Positions 33,730 to 42,959 of a DNA stretch of 64,000 nucleotides are shown here, piece by piece. Within the stretch, counting starts at the first letter, position 1, and each line of letters begins with the position of its first letter. The DNA comes from Paractinoplanes maris. Its GTDB lineage: Bacteria; Actinomycetota; Actinomycetes; Mycobacteriales; Micromonosporaceae. Below the pieces are notes generated by a model that was not told the DNA's origin, made no database searches, and was given only the letters and a program-made list of their open reading frames with translations. The translations under genes were made by a program, and so were the position numbers. The stretch covers positions 161,927 to 225,926 of the forward strand of contig NZ_JALPVL010000018.1 of the NCBI RefSeq assembly GCF_023544465.1, in the 5' to 3' direction.

Positions 33730-35024
33730 CCGGCGACGGTGAATCCGGCGTTCTTCAGGTCACCCACCGTGGCCTGCTGAATAGTGTCCAGCGCGGTGCC
33801 GAACGCGGCGGCCTGCCGGGTCTCGGCCGCCTTGCCGAAGGCATCGTTGTAGGCGCTGTAGGCCACGTTGACGTTCGGCCCGTAGGTGAACGGCTTGGTG
33901 ATTTTCCCGGCCTCGGCGGCGATCGTGTAGAAGTCCGGCTGGTTGCTGAAGAACGCCGGTGGCTGGGTCAGCGCGACGCTGGTGGCGTCGGTGGCGGCCG
34001 GGTAGACGTTGGCCGTGCCGGCCAGCGCCTTGAGCGCAGCCGGGTCGGTGTTCAGCCACTTCACGAACTCGGCGGCCTGCGCCTTGTGCTTGGACTGCGA
34101 GGTGACGCTGGTGGCCGAGCCGCCCCAGTTGCCGTTGGCGGGCGCCGCGGCGTCCCAGTCGGGCAGCAGCGCGGTCTTCCACTTGCCCTTGGTCGAGGCC
34201 GCGTTCCCTTCCAGGACGCCCGGACCCCAGACCGCGCCGAGCCAGCCGACCTGGGTGCCGTCGTTGAGGGCCGCGTTCCACTCCGGGGTGTACATCGGCT
34301 TGTTGCTGATCACGCCCTCCTGGACCAGACCGCCCCAGAAATCGGCGACCTTGCGGGTGTTGGCGTCGTTGACGGCGACGGTCCACGACTCGCCCTGCAC
34401 TCCCCACCACGACGCGCCGGCCTGCTGGGACAGCCCGGCGAACCAGCCCGGGTCGTTGGACGAGAACGTGCCCAGGTACTGCTTCGGGTTCGCCTTGTGG
34501 ATCTTGCGGGCGGCCTCGGCGTACTCGTCCCAGGTCTTCGGGACGGCCACGCCGGCCTTGTCGAAGATGTCGGAGCGGTAGAAGAACATCATCGGGCCGG
34601 AGTCCTGCGGCACGCCGTAGACGGCCTCGGAGCCCAGGGTGACCGAGTTCCAGGCCGACTCGCTGAACTTGGCCTTCAGGTCGCCCGCCTCCTGGGCGAT
34701 GTCGGCCACCGCGTCCGCGGCCACCAGCGTCGGGATCTTCTGATACTCGGCCTGCATCACGTCGGGGGCACCGCTGCCGGCCTTGATCGCGGTGAGCAGC
34801 TTGGCCACCGCCGGGTCACCGCCGTCCTGCTTGTTGACGGTGACCTGGATGTTCGGGTGCGAGGCGTTCCAGCCCGCGACGACCTTGTCCATGTTCGGCG
34901 CCCAGCTCCAATAGGTGAGCGCCACCTTCTGGCCCGGATCGGCCGTCTCCGGGTCGTCGCCACCGCTGCACGCGGTGGTCAGTATCAGCGCCGCGGTCAG
35001 CACCCCGGCGAACGTCTTCTTCAT
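33726..35024 (-). CDS. Oligosaccharide-binding lipoprotein of the ABC importer
   Basis: The 432-residue protein has a lipoprotein signal (MKKTFAGVLTAALILTTACS, Cys20 the lipidation site). The CUT1 solute-binding fold follows (VALTYWSWAPNMDKVVAGWNASHP; VYGVPQDSGPMMFFYRSDIFDKAG). ATG 35024 is chosen, since the frame upstream runs through the operators. It heads the transport operon and should capture galacto-oligosaccharides released by the GH53 enzyme. Specificity is inferred from the neighbours. Confidence 0.92.
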   Translation of the reverse strand: MKKTFAGVLTAALILTTACSGGDDPETADPGQKVALTYWSWAPNMDKVVAGWNASHPNIQVTVNKQDGGDPAVAKLLTAIKAGSGAPDVMQAEYQKIPTLVAADAVADIAQEAGDLKAKFSESAWNSVTLGSEAVYGVPQDSGPMMFFYRSDIFDKAGVAVPKTWDEYAEAARKIHKANPKQYLGTFSSNDPGWFAGLSQQAGASWWGVQGESWTVAVNDANTRKVADFWGGLVQEGVISNKPMYTPEWNAALNDGTQVGWLGAVWGPGVLEGNAASTKGKWKTALLPDWDAAAPANGNWGGSATSVTSQSKHKAQAAEFVKWLNTDPAALKALAGTANVYPAATDATSVALTQPPAFFSNQPDFYTIAAEAGKITKPFTYGPNVNVAYSAYNDAFGKAAETRQAAAFGTALDTIQQATVGDLKNAGFTVAG

Positions 35025-35063
35025 CGCTGCTCCTCGTTGGCGGGAGACGCACGTCACTTGTTG

Positions 35064-35082
35064 AGCCTGTGACCGGTTACAG
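35064..35082. promoter_or_regulatory. LacI-type operator 1
   Basis: AGCCTGTGACCGGTTACAG is an imperfect palindrome centred on ACCGGT. It is 40 bp upstream of the binding-protein start and is repeated identically 90 bp away. It is the likely site for the neighbouring LacI regulator. Confidence 0.85.
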
Positions 35083-35153
35083 TGCTGCTCGCGTTCATGA
35101 TTGTCAAGGGCTTGCTTCCGGGCGGTTAAGACGCGGTATCGTGCGGGCTCAGT

Positions 35154-35172
35154 AGCCTGTGACCGGTTACAG
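35154..35172. promoter_or_regulatory. LacI-type operator 2
   Basis: An identical copy of AGCCTGTGACCGGTTACAG ends 18 bp before the GTG start of the GH35 gene. Two exact copies in one divergent promoter region could permit looping or separate repression of each direction. Confidence 0.85.
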
Positions 35173-35190
35173 GAATGCCAGGGAGGCTTC

Positions 35191-37407
35191 GTGCTTTTGG
35201 TCGCACACCGTCCATGGTCCGAGCCGCCGCGCCGACCGCGGATGAGCAACGACGAGGACGTCCGGCCGGGGATCGCGCTGACCAGCCGGCACCTGTCGCT
35301 GCGGGGCGCGCCGGTCATCCCGGTGTCGGGCGAGCTGCACTACAGCCGGGTGCCGCGGCACCGCTGGGCCGAGCGGCTGCGCCAGATGCGGGCCGGCGGT
35401 GTCACCGTCGTGGCCAGCTATGTGTTCTGGCTGCACCACGTCGAACGCCGCGGCGAGCCCCGCTTCGACGGCAACCTCGACGTCCGCGCGTTCGTCGACG
35501 AGGTGCGGGCGGCCGGGCTCGACATGGTGCTGCGCATCGGCCCGTGGTGCCACGGCGAGAGCCGCAACGGTGGCTTCCCCGACTGGGTGCAGCAGGCGCC
35601 GGTCACCCACCGCACTGACGACCCGGCCTACCTGCCGCTGGTCGAGGAGTGGTTCGGGCAGCTCGCGGCGGCGCTGGGCCGGCCCGAGCTGCTCGGCATC
35701 CAGCTCGAGAACGAGCTCTACGACCAGCCCGGGCACCTGGTGACTTTGAAGCGGCTGGCCCGGGCGGCCGGGCTGAGCGCCCCACTGTGGACGGCGACCG
35801 CCTGGGGTGGGGCCGATCTGCCCGAGGACGAGGTGCTGCCGCTCTACGGCGGTTACGGCGACGGGTTCTGGGTGGACGCCGACGCGCCCTGGGACCCGAC
35901 GTTCCGCGACCACTACTTCTTCTCGCACGTGTGGGACGATCCCGGCATCGGCGCCGACGTGCGGCGGCTGCACGAGGCCCGATTGGGCACGCCTCAGCCG
36001 CGTACGCCCTCGCCTCTGTTCCCCCCGGCCACCTGCGAGCTGAGCGGCGGCATGGGCACCGCCTACCACCGGCGGCCGTGGCCGCGCGCGCTCGACGTGG
36101 CGACGATCGCGCACTGCAAAATCGGCAACGGCTCGGCCTGGCAGGGCTATTACATGTACGCCGGGGGAACGAATCCGCCGCATACCCAGGAGTCCCACGC
36201 CACGGGTTATCCGAACGACATGCAGCGCCTCGGCTACGACTTCCACGCGCCGATCGGCGAGGCCGGTCTGCTCGGCGAAAGCCACGCCGCGCTGCGCCGG
36301 CAGCACGCTTTCCTGGCCGCTTTCGGCGACCGGCTGGCCGAGATGCCGTCAACCCTTCCTTCCGTACGCCCGAACGGCGTCGACGACACGGAAACGCTCC
36401 GCTACGCGCTGCGCAGCGACGGCGACAGCGGATTCCTCTTCATCGCCTGGCACCAGCCGCATTTCCCGCTGCCCACCTATCGGCAGGCGCAGTTCCAGGT
36501 CTCCCTCGGCCCCCGGGCGCTGACGCTGCCCCCGGTGGACATCCCGGCCGGCACGATCGCCTGCTGGCCGTTGCGGCTCGCGGTCGGCGAGGTGCATCTC
36601 GACTGGGCCACCGCCTCGGTGCTCACCGTGCTGCCCGGCGAGATTCCCACGCTGGTGCTCGTCGCCTCGGCCGGCATCGACGTCAGCTGCTCGGTCGACG
36701 GCGTCGAATCCGTTGTCACACCGGGTTTCCAGCCCATCCGTCTCGCGCCGGCTCTCGACCTCCTGGCGCTTCCGGCAGAGGCCGCCGACTCGGTCTGGGT
36801 CGATTCCCGGCGGCGCCTCCTGCTGTCGGACGACGAACTGCGCTGGGGCCCCGACGGTCGGATCGAGGCGGTCGGCACCGGCGTCCCGTCGGTGCGCGTC
36901 TACAACGGTTCCGGCTTCGTCCCGTTGCCGTTCCACCCCGGCCCGGCGGGCTTCGAGGTGGCGGCCGAGTTCGAAGAGGTGCGCCCGGCGGCCGGAACGG
37001 TCCCGGTGGCGTACGGAAAGTTCGAAGGACGCCAGTCAGCACCCACCCCGGAGACGTTCGACGAACTGGCCGCCGTGTATCGCCTGGCCGTTCCCCCCGT
37101 CACCCCCGAGCTCGACGTCTTCCTGCACATCGAGTGGGCCGGCGACGTCGGCGAACTCCGCGTCGACGGCCGCCCGGTCACCGACCGCTTCTGGGACGGC
37201 TCGCCCTGGACGGTCAACCTGCGCGACGTCCACTGGCGCCCCGGCTCGGTGCTGACGCTGCACCTGCTGCCCCTCGCCGCCGGCTCGACCGTCTCACTCC
37301 CCCACGAGGCCCACCAACGCCTGCTGGCCGCGGACGCCCAACTGCTCGACCTCACCTCGGTCCGGGTGCTGGCCCGTCAGTGTTTCGTGGAGCGGACCGA
37401 GCCGTAG
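35191..37407 (+). CDS. GH35 beta-galactosidase, cytoplasmic
   Basis: The 738-residue enzyme hydrolyses imported galacto-oligosaccharides to galactose. The GH35 catalytic domain occupies the first 400 or so residues (VSGELHYSRVP, LRIGPWCHGESRNGGFPDW). The acid/base Glu is in LLGIQLENELYDQPG and the probable nucleophile Glu in ATCELSGGMGTAYHRRPW. Beta-sandwich domains follow. No signal peptide is seen. The GTG at 35191 has AGGGAGG four bases upstream; an internal ATG at 35242 lacks a ribosome site. It is divergent from the importer, with twin LacI operators between. Confidence 0.92.
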   Translation: MLLVAHRPWSEPPRRPRMSNDEDVRPGIALTSRHLSLRGAPVIPVSGELHYSRVPRHRWAERLRQMRAGGVTVVASYVFWLHHVERRGEPRFDGNLDVRAFVDEVRAAGLDMVLRIGPWCHGESRNGGFPDWVQQAPVTHRTDDPAYLPLVEEWFGQLAAALGRPELLGIQLENELYDQPGHLVTLKRLARAAGLSAPLWTATAWGGADLPEDEVLPLYGGYGDGFWVDADAPWDPTFRDHYFFSHVWDDPGIGADVRRLHEARLGTPQPRTPSPLFPPATCELSGGMGTAYHRRPWPRALDVATIAHCKIGNGSAWQGYYMYAGGTNPPHTQESHATGYPNDMQRLGYDFHAPIGEAGLLGESHAALRRQHAFLAAFGDRLAEMPSTLPSVRPNGVDDTETLRYALRSDGDSGFLFIAWHQPHFPLPTYRQAQFQVSLGPRALTLPPVDIPAGTIACWPLRLAVGEVHLDWATASVLTVLPGEIPTLVLVASAGIDVSCSVDGVESVVTPGFQPIRLAPALDLLALPAEAADSVWVDSRRRLLLSDDELRWGPDGRIEAVGTGVPSVRVYNGSGFVPLPFHPGPAGFEVAAEFEEVRPAAGTVPVAYGKFEGRQSAPTPETFDELAAVYRLAVPPVTPELDVFLHIEWAGDVGELRVDGRPVTDRFWDGSPWTVNLRDVHWRPGSVLTLHLLPLAAGSTVSLPHEAHQRLLAADAQLLDLTSVRVLARQCFVERTEP

Positions 37408-37434
37408 ATCGCCAGGTGTCGTGCCGGCATCGGA

Positions 37435-38604
37435 TCAACCGGCTCGTACGGCCCGGAAGGTGGTCCGGATCTCGTCGGTGAGGACGCCGGGCTGCTCCAG
37501 GGCGGCGAAATGCCCACCCCGGTCGAGCTGGGCATAATGCAGCACCGTCTCGTAGCGTCGCTCGATCCAGCGCCGGGATGCCTGCACGGCCTCGCCGGGG
37601 AAGATGCTGAACCCGGCCGGAACGGGATTGGGTCCGGATCCGGATCCGCCGGCCCTGCCCTGCCGTTCTTCCCAGTAGAGCCGGGCGGCGGACGCACCGG
37701 CATTGGGCAGCCAGTAGAGCATGATGTCGTCGAGGATGTCGTCGCGGTCGACCACCTCTTCCGGGTCGCCGTCGTTGTCGGTCACGTCCTGGAAAAGGGT
37801 GTAGATCCAGGCGGCCAGCCCGGCCGGTGAGTCCGCCAGGGAGTAGCCGATCGTCTGCGGCCGGGTCGCCTGCTCCCGGGCGTACCCGTCCAGTTCGCTC
37901 TGGTAGCGCTGAGCGCGCGCCATCATCCGCTGCTCCTCCCCGGTCGCCTCGCTCATCTCCTGCGCGGTGGGAAACACCAGCGGGAAGTTGAAGTGCGCAC
38001 CCCGGACGCTCCCGGGGGCCTTACGGGTGAGCTGCTCGACGACGGCCGCGCCCCAGTCGCCGCCCTGGGCGAACCAGCTGTCGTAGCCCAGGCGGCGCAT
38101 GAGCGTGATCCACGCGTCGGCCACCCGGGAGATGTCCCAGCCGGTCGTGGCCGGCCGGCCGGAGAACCCGAAGCCGGGCATGGAGGGGATCACCAGGTGG
38201 AAGGCATCCTCGGCGTGGCCGCCGTGAGCCACCGGATCGGTCAGGGGGCCGATCAGATGCCGGAACTCCAGGATCGAGCCCGGCCAGCCGTGGCACAGCA
38301 GCAGCGGCACCGCGCCGGGCTCGGCCGAGCGCACATGCAGGAAGTGGACGTCGATCCCGTCGAGGACGGTGCCGAACGAGCCGAAGCCGTTGATGGCGCG
38401 CTCGGTGCGTCGCCAGTCGTACCCGGTGGCCCAGTGGTCGCACAGGGCCCGGATGCGGTCCAGCTGCGGTCCCTGAGCGGCGTCCGGCACCGTTTCGCGG
38501 TCCGGCCACCGGGTGGCGGCAAGACGGCTCAGCAGATCTTTCAAGTCGTCGTCGGAGACCGCGATCGGGTACGGCTCCACGAGGTCGGTGAGCGGGGACT
38601 TCAT
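37435..38604 (-). CDS. Epoxide hydrolase (EHN plus alpha/beta hydrolase)
   Basis: The 389-residue protein has an epoxide-hydrolase N-terminal region (PYPIAVSDDDLKDLLSRLAATRWPD). The alpha/beta-hydrolase core follows, with the oxyanion motif LLLCHGWPGS and the nucleophile Asp in AQGGDWGAAV; the catalytic His is in DRGGHFAALEQP. It is cytoplasmic, and its substrate is unknown. It is divergent from a TetR gene with an operator-like palindrome between, which suggests induction by an epoxide or aromatic compound. Confidence 0.92.
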   Translation of the reverse strand: MKSPLTDLVEPYPIAVSDDDLKDLLSRLAATRWPDRETVPDAAQGPQLDRIRALCDHWATGYDWRRTERAINGFGSFGTVLDGIDVHFLHVRSAEPGAVPLLLCHGWPGSILEFRHLIGPLTDPVAHGGHAEDAFHLVIPSMPGFGFSGRPATTGWDISRVADAWITLMRRLGYDSWFAQGGDWGAAVVEQLTRKAPGSVRGAHFNFPLVFPTAQEMSEATGEEQRMMARAQRYQSELDGYAREQATRPQTIGYSLADSPAGLAAWIYTLFQDVTDNDGDPEEVVDRDDILDDIMLYWLPNAGASAARLYWEERQGRAGGSGSGPNPVPAGFSIFPGEAVQASRRWIERRYETVLHYAQLDRGGHFAALEQPGVLTDEIRTTFRAVRAG

Positions 38605-38672
38605 CAGCTGCTCCCAGGGTTTCGGCGATCGGGGTCGTCATTGTAGGCACGAAGTGGAAGACAAATTCAACT

Positions 38673-38688
38673 TGGAAGAACTCTTCCA
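38673..38688. promoter_or_regulatory. Palindromic operator between epoxide hydrolase and TetR
   Basis: TGGAAGA-AC-TCTTCCA is a perfect 7-bp dyad. With one bulged base the symmetry extends to AACT...AGTT. It is central to the 102-bp divergent spacer and is the likely TetR binding site. Confidence 0.75.
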
Positions 38689-38706
38689 GTTGGGTATGGT
38701 CGGCTC

Positions 38707-39330
38707 GTGCCTCCTCCCCTGCGCCGAGATGCCGAACGCAACCGTCAGCTGTTGCTGCGCACGGCGTACGACCTGATGGCCTCAGCCGGCCTCGACGTCC
38801 CGTATGAAGACATCGCCCGAGCCGCCGGCACCGGGATGGGCACCATGTACCGGCGTTTCCCGCAACGACAGGACCTGTTGGACGCCCTGTTCAGCGAGCA
38901 CATCGAAACGGTGATCACCATCGCCGAGCAGGCCTCGCGCTACGACGACGCGTGGGCTGGGCTGACCTGGTTCCTCGAGCGGCAACTCGAGATCGAGGCG
39001 CAGAGCCGGGGTCTCGGGGAGTTGCTGCGCAGCCGCAACCAGGCCACGGCCCTGGTGCGGCGGGCCCACGAGCAGATGACCCCGCTGGTGGCCGGCCTCA
39101 TCGCCCGCGCTGTTCGTGCGGGTCAGCTGCCGGCCGAGGCCACCCCGGCCGACTTCGCCGCCGTGCACGTGATGGTGGGCAGCGTCATGGACGCCTCCCG
39201 CACCTTCGCCCCGCAGCTGTGGCGCCGCGCTCTCACGATCGCCCTGGCGGGCCTGCGCCATGCCGACCTGTCCGGTGACCCACCGGCCGAGAACGTCATC
39301 GACCGCCTCTACAACGACCCGGAGAAGTGA
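38707..39330 (+). CDS. TetR-family regulator
   Basis: The 207-residue protein has the HTH region RRDAERNRQLLLRTAYDLMA, VPYEDIARAAGTGMGTMYRRFPQR. The C-terminal domain is of the SbtR-like kind (LLRSRNQATALVRRAHEQMTPLVAGLI). The start is the GTG at 38707. It probably represses itself and the divergent epoxide hydrolase through 38673-38688. A PPOX-type oxidoreductase follows 9 bp later, likely in the same transcript. Confidence 0.9.
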   Translation: MPPPLRRDAERNRQLLLRTAYDLMASAGLDVPYEDIARAAGTGMGTMYRRFPQRQDLLDALFSEHIETVITIAEQASRYDDAWAGLTWFLERQLEIEAQSRGLGELLRSRNQATALVRRAHEQMTPLVAGLIARAVRAGQLPAEATPADFAAVHVMVGSVMDASRTFAPQLWRRALTIALAGLRHADLSGDPPAENVIDRLYNDPEK

Positions 39331-39339
39331 AGGTTCAGC

Positions 39340-39729
39340 ATGGCTCTGCCCGACGACCTGCTCGAAGTCCTCAACGCCAAGGCGATCTGCTTCGTGACCA
39401 CCCTCATGCCCGACGGATCACCGCAGATCTCCCAGACCTGGGCCTCCACCGACGGTGAACACGTGCTCATCAACACGGTCGACACCCACCAGAAGACCCG
39501 CAACATCCACCGTGACCCGCGTATCGCCATCGGCATCGCCGACCCGGCCGCACCGTCCCGGTCCTGGGCCCTGCGGGGCACCGTCGTGGCCGCCACGACC
39601 GACGGCGCCCGGCAGAACATCGACGAGCTGTCCCAGAAATACATCGGCCGCCCCTACCCCGGTTTCGGCGGAGGCCCGCAGCAGCGGGTCATCCTCACCG
39701 TCAAGGTCGAGAAACTCCACAAACCCTGA
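39340..39729 (+). CDS. PPOX-class F420/FMN-dependent oxidoreductase
   Basis: The 129-residue split-barrel protein carries ICFVTTLMPDGSPQISQTWAS at the N-terminus and HQKTRNIHRDPRIAIGIADP, typical of the actinobacterial F420-binding PPOX family. Proteins of this kind reduce small molecules or sequester F420. It is co-directional with the TetR gene immediately upstream. The substrate is unknown. Confidence 0.88.
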   Translation: MALPDDLLEVLNAKAICFVTTLMPDGSPQISQTWASTDGEHVLINTVDTHQKTRNIHRDPRIAIGIADPAAPSRSWALRGTVVAATTDGARQNIDELSQKYIGRPYPGFGGGPQQRVILTVKVEKLHKP

Positions 39730-39833
39730 CCGTGCGCCCCGTCTGACGATCCGGCCTCGTACCGGGACTCTGTCCGCTGTCGTTCGCCTAGGATCGGCGG
39801 ACGGTTGGCGCGGACACGGAGGAGGCGTTGGCG

Positions 39834-40712
39834 ATGGAGCCGGCGGCGTTTCTGCTCGGGTGCCTGCGCCGGGCCGGGATGGGCGACGTGGTCGCGGTGG
39901 AGCCGGTGACCGGGGGGCTGGCCGCGCTGGCCGGCCTGGCGACGCGGCGGGACGCGCCACCGGTGTTCGTCAAAGCGTTCGCCGAGCCACCGGACGACGA
40001 CGTCTTCACCGCCGAGGCCGAAGGGCTGGGCGTCCTGCGCGACGGCGGCATCGCGACACCCGAGGTGATCCTGGCCGACCGGGAAGTGCTCGTGTTGTCG
40101 GTGCTGCGGGCCAGACCGCGCAGTGAGACCTTCTGGGAGCAGTTCGCCCACGCGCTCGCCCGCCTGCACACCAGCACGGTTCACCCGCGGTTCGGATGGC
40201 ATCGCGACAACTGGCTGGGCCGCCGGCGGCAGGTCAACACGTGGGACGACGACGGCTTCGCCTTCTTCGCCGAGCATCGGCTGCTCCGGTGGCTGGGGGA
40301 ACCCCGCGTCGACGCCGCGCTCGACGCCGGCGATCGCCGGGCGCTGGATCGGCTGTGTCAGCGATTGCCCGAGCTGCTGCCCGACCGGCCGGCGTGCCTG
40401 ACGCACGGGGACCTGTGGAGCCAGAACCTCTTGGCCACCCCGGACGGGCGGCCCGCGCTGATCGATCCGGCGGTGTCCTACACGTGGGCCGAGGTCGATC
40501 TCGCGCACGTGTGGACCACGTCGCCTCCGCCCGAGGCTCAACGATTCTTCACGACGTACGCGGAGTTGACCTCGCTCGACGGTGGCTGGCCGGCCCGGAT
40601 GCCGATCATCCAGCTGCGGCAACACCTCGCCGTGCTGGCCCAGTTCGACGACGACTGGGGTGCGGCCGAGCTGATCCGCGCCACTCTCATCCCGTTCCGG
40701 ACGTCGAGCTGA
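39834..40712 (+). CDS. Fructosamine-kinase-like protein
   Basis: The 292-residue protein has a kinase-like fold. VFVKAFAEPPDDDVFTAEAEGL contains the ATP-binding Lys and Glu, and CLTHGDLWSQNLLAT followed by ALIDPAVSYTWAEVDLAHV holds the catalytic Asp and metal Asp. WHRDNWLGRRRQVN matches the fructosamine-3-kinase family, which phosphorylates sugar adducts on proteins. The ATG at 39834 has GGAGGAGG eight bases upstream, preferred to the TTG at 39828. Confidence 0.88.
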   Translation: MEPAAFLLGCLRRAGMGDVVAVEPVTGGLAALAGLATRRDAPPVFVKAFAEPPDDDVFTAEAEGLGVLRDGGIATPEVILADREVLVLSVLRARPRSETFWEQFAHALARLHTSTVHPRFGWHRDNWLGRRRQVNTWDDDGFAFFAEHRLLRWLGEPRVDAALDAGDRRALDRLCQRLPELLPDRPACLTHGDLWSQNLLATPDGRPALIDPAVSYTWAEVDLAHVWTTSPPPEAQRFFTTYAELTSLDGGWPARMPIIQLRQHLAVLAQFDDDWGAAELIRATLIPFRTSS

Positions 40713-40768
40713 CCCCGTCCGGGGGAACCGATCTGGGCTGGTTTCCGACCGGTCCGTACGGTGGCGGC

Positions 40769-42841
40769 ATGTCCTCCGCTGCCGCCCTCGCCGGTCATCT
40801 GCACACCCTGGGTGAAGAAGAGCTGGCTGAATTGATCGCGATCCGGCGTGACGTGGCGTTCGAGCCTGCTCCGAAGTCCGTCGACCAGCTCACCGAACGG
40901 CTGCTTCATCCCTCGTCGATGACGGCCGCCGCCATCCTGCTGAACCTGCCGGAACTGCAGGTGGTCGAGGCTGCGGCCGCACTGGGCGACGGTTGCACCA
41001 CCGTACGGCTGGCCGCGCTGCTGGGGGTGGCGGATGACGATCCTGACCTGGGTGCGGCAGTGCGGCGTCTCATCGAGCTTGCCCTGATCTGGCCGCATGA
41101 GGGTGCTCTGGCCGCCGGGCATCTGGACGAGATCTGGTCGCACCCGCTGGATCTCGGGTCTCGCGCCGCCGACCTCCTGACCACCCGGGCCATGAACGAA
41201 CTGCGCAAGCTGGCGACCCTGTACGACATCCCGGTGACCGGCCGCGGCAAGGACGAGGTGGTCACCGCGCTCGCCTCCTGGCTGGCCCGGCCGGAGAACG
41301 TGCGCCGGCTCGCGGCCGAGGCACCGGCCGACGTCCGGGATCAACTGGTCACGCTGGCCTCGCAACCCGTCACGTCGTTCGGTCCGCCCGGGATGATGTT
41401 CGGTTCCCCTGGCATGGTGCTTCCCTGGGCAATCGACCATGGGCTTCTCATCCGGTCCGGCTGGAATGTGACAGAGATGCCGCGCGAAGTCGCTCTCGCT
41501 CTCCGCGACGGATACACAGCACCTTTCGATCCTCGACCGCCGGCCATCACGCTTTCCCCGATCGCGCCGGACGCCGCGGAACGAGACGCGGCCGCAGCCG
41601 CGGCCGAGATTCTGGCGGCGATCACCGCCGTCGTCACGGCGATGAGCAGCGGTCCGGTTCCCTTGCTGAAGACCGGCGGCCTCGGTGTACGGGAACTACG
41701 ACGGATCGCCAAGCTTTCCGGTCAGGACGAGGACGGTACGCGCCTGACCGTCGAACTGCTCGCGGCCGGTGGGCTGATCGAGGCGTCGGAGGACGGGCTC
41801 ACACCGTCGACAACGTATGACGAGTTCGCCGCGGCCGAACCCGCGGACCAGCTGCTCGACGTCATCGACGACTGGTTGGCCATGCCCGCGTCACCGCTGG
41901 CCCCGGCCGACTCCACCGCGACCTCTCGCCTTCTGTCCTGGGACGAGGAAGAGGAGCTGATGCTCACCGGACTGCGGGCCGTGATCCTGCGAGCCCTGCA
42001 CACCGCAGTGCCGGAAGGGCAGGCGGCCGATCCAGGGACGCTCGCTCCTCGACTGAGCTGGGCGAGTCCTGTTCTGGCCGACCAAGCGGACGAGGACCTT
42101 CCGCGCTATGTCACCGGCATCTGGCGAGAAGCGCACCGGCTCGGTCTGCTCGCCCTCGGAACGATGACCGGGCTCGGTCACGCCCGACTGAGCAAAGACC
42201 CTGACGTCGCCCGCCGCCGGGCCGAGGCGATGCTGCCTCGACCTCGCGACACCGTCCTGCTGCAGAACGATCTCACCGCGGTGGTGACCGGCACCCCGTC
42301 GGCCGGGCTGCTCACCCTGCTCGACCGCGCCGCCACCCCGGAGTCTCGTAGCGGTGCCTGGACCTGGCGCTTCTCACCGGCCAGCATTCGCTCCGCGCTC
42401 GACGCCGGAGACACGCGGGACGAGTTGTCCGCGCGCATCGCCGAGGTCGCCGAGGGTGGCCGCGTACCCCAGGCGCTGACGTATCTGATCGACGACGTGG
42501 CCCGGCGCCACGGCCAGGTCAAGGTTCGTCCGACCGGCTGCTGCCTGTGCAGCGACGACGAGACCCTCCTCACCGAGATCCTCCAGACCCGCTCGCTGCA
42601 CGCCCTGCGTCTGGTCCGGCTGGCCCCGACCGTCCTGGCCAGCGGCAAACCACAGGCGGAGACGCTGACCGCATTGCGGATGGCCGGATACGCGCCGGCT
42701 GCCCTGGGCGCGGACGGCAGGCCGGCCATCGAGATCCCGCGACGGCGTGCCGTACCTCAGCCGGTCGAGGACGACATCGAAGAAATGCCCGCACCGCTCC
42801 ATCCCGGCAAGGTGGCACGCATGGTGCTCGGCGCTCGATGA
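40769..42841 (+). CDS. Helicase-associated (XPB-N-like) domain protein
   Basis: The 690-residue protein lacks Walker motifs. Its C-terminal part (VARRHGQVKVRPTGCCLCSDDETLLTEILQ, LRLVRLAPTVLASGK, TALRMAGYAPAALGADG) matches the domain found beside actinobacterial XPB helicases. The N-terminal half has winged-helix-like repeats. It may regulate or recruit an XPB-type helicase encoded elsewhere; no helicase lies next to it. The start is the ATG at 40769. It is shorter than the 750-800 residues usual in the family, as I recall. Confidence 0.8.
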   Translation: MSSAAALAGHLHTLGEEELAELIAIRRDVAFEPAPKSVDQLTERLLHPSSMTAAAILLNLPELQVVEAAAALGDGCTTVRLAALLGVADDDPDLGAAVRRLIELALIWPHEGALAAGHLDEIWSHPLDLGSRAADLLTTRAMNELRKLATLYDIPVTGRGKDEVVTALASWLARPENVRRLAAEAPADVRDQLVTLASQPVTSFGPPGMMFGSPGMVLPWAIDHGLLIRSGWNVTEMPREVALALRDGYTAPFDPRPPAITLSPIAPDAAERDAAAAAAEILAAITAVVTAMSSGPVPLLKTGGLGVRELRRIAKLSGQDEDGTRLTVELLAAGGLIEASEDGLTPSTTYDEFAAAEPADQLLDVIDDWLAMPASPLAPADSTATSRLLSWDEEEELMLTGLRAVILRALHTAVPEGQAADPGTLAPRLSWASPVLADQADEDLPRYVTGIWREAHRLGLLALGTMTGLGHARLSKDPDVARRRAEAMLPRPRDTVLLQNDLTAVVTGTPSAGLLTLLDRAATPESRSGAWTWRFSPASIRSALDAGDTRDELSARIAEVAEGGRVPQALTYLIDDVARRHGQVKVRPTGCCLCSDDETLLTEILQTRSLHALRLVRLAPTVLASGKPQAETLTALRMAGYAPAALGADGRPAIEIPRRRAVPQPVEDDIEEMPAPLHPGKVARMVLGAR

Positions 42842-42959
42842 GAGTCGGTGTGGCCGAGCGGCCGTGTGGGACTGATCAGCAACAGATTGGCATTGATGTG
42901 CGACAATCCGTGACGCGTCGGGGAGGGCTACCACCGACCCAGGAGATCCGGGGGCTTGG

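Noticed and set aside
42843..42935. tRNA-like start (GTGTGGCCGAGCGGC) after the XPB-N-like gene
   Set aside because: It resembles the D-arm start of Leu/Ser tRNAs, but no matching acceptor, anticodon or T arm follows.
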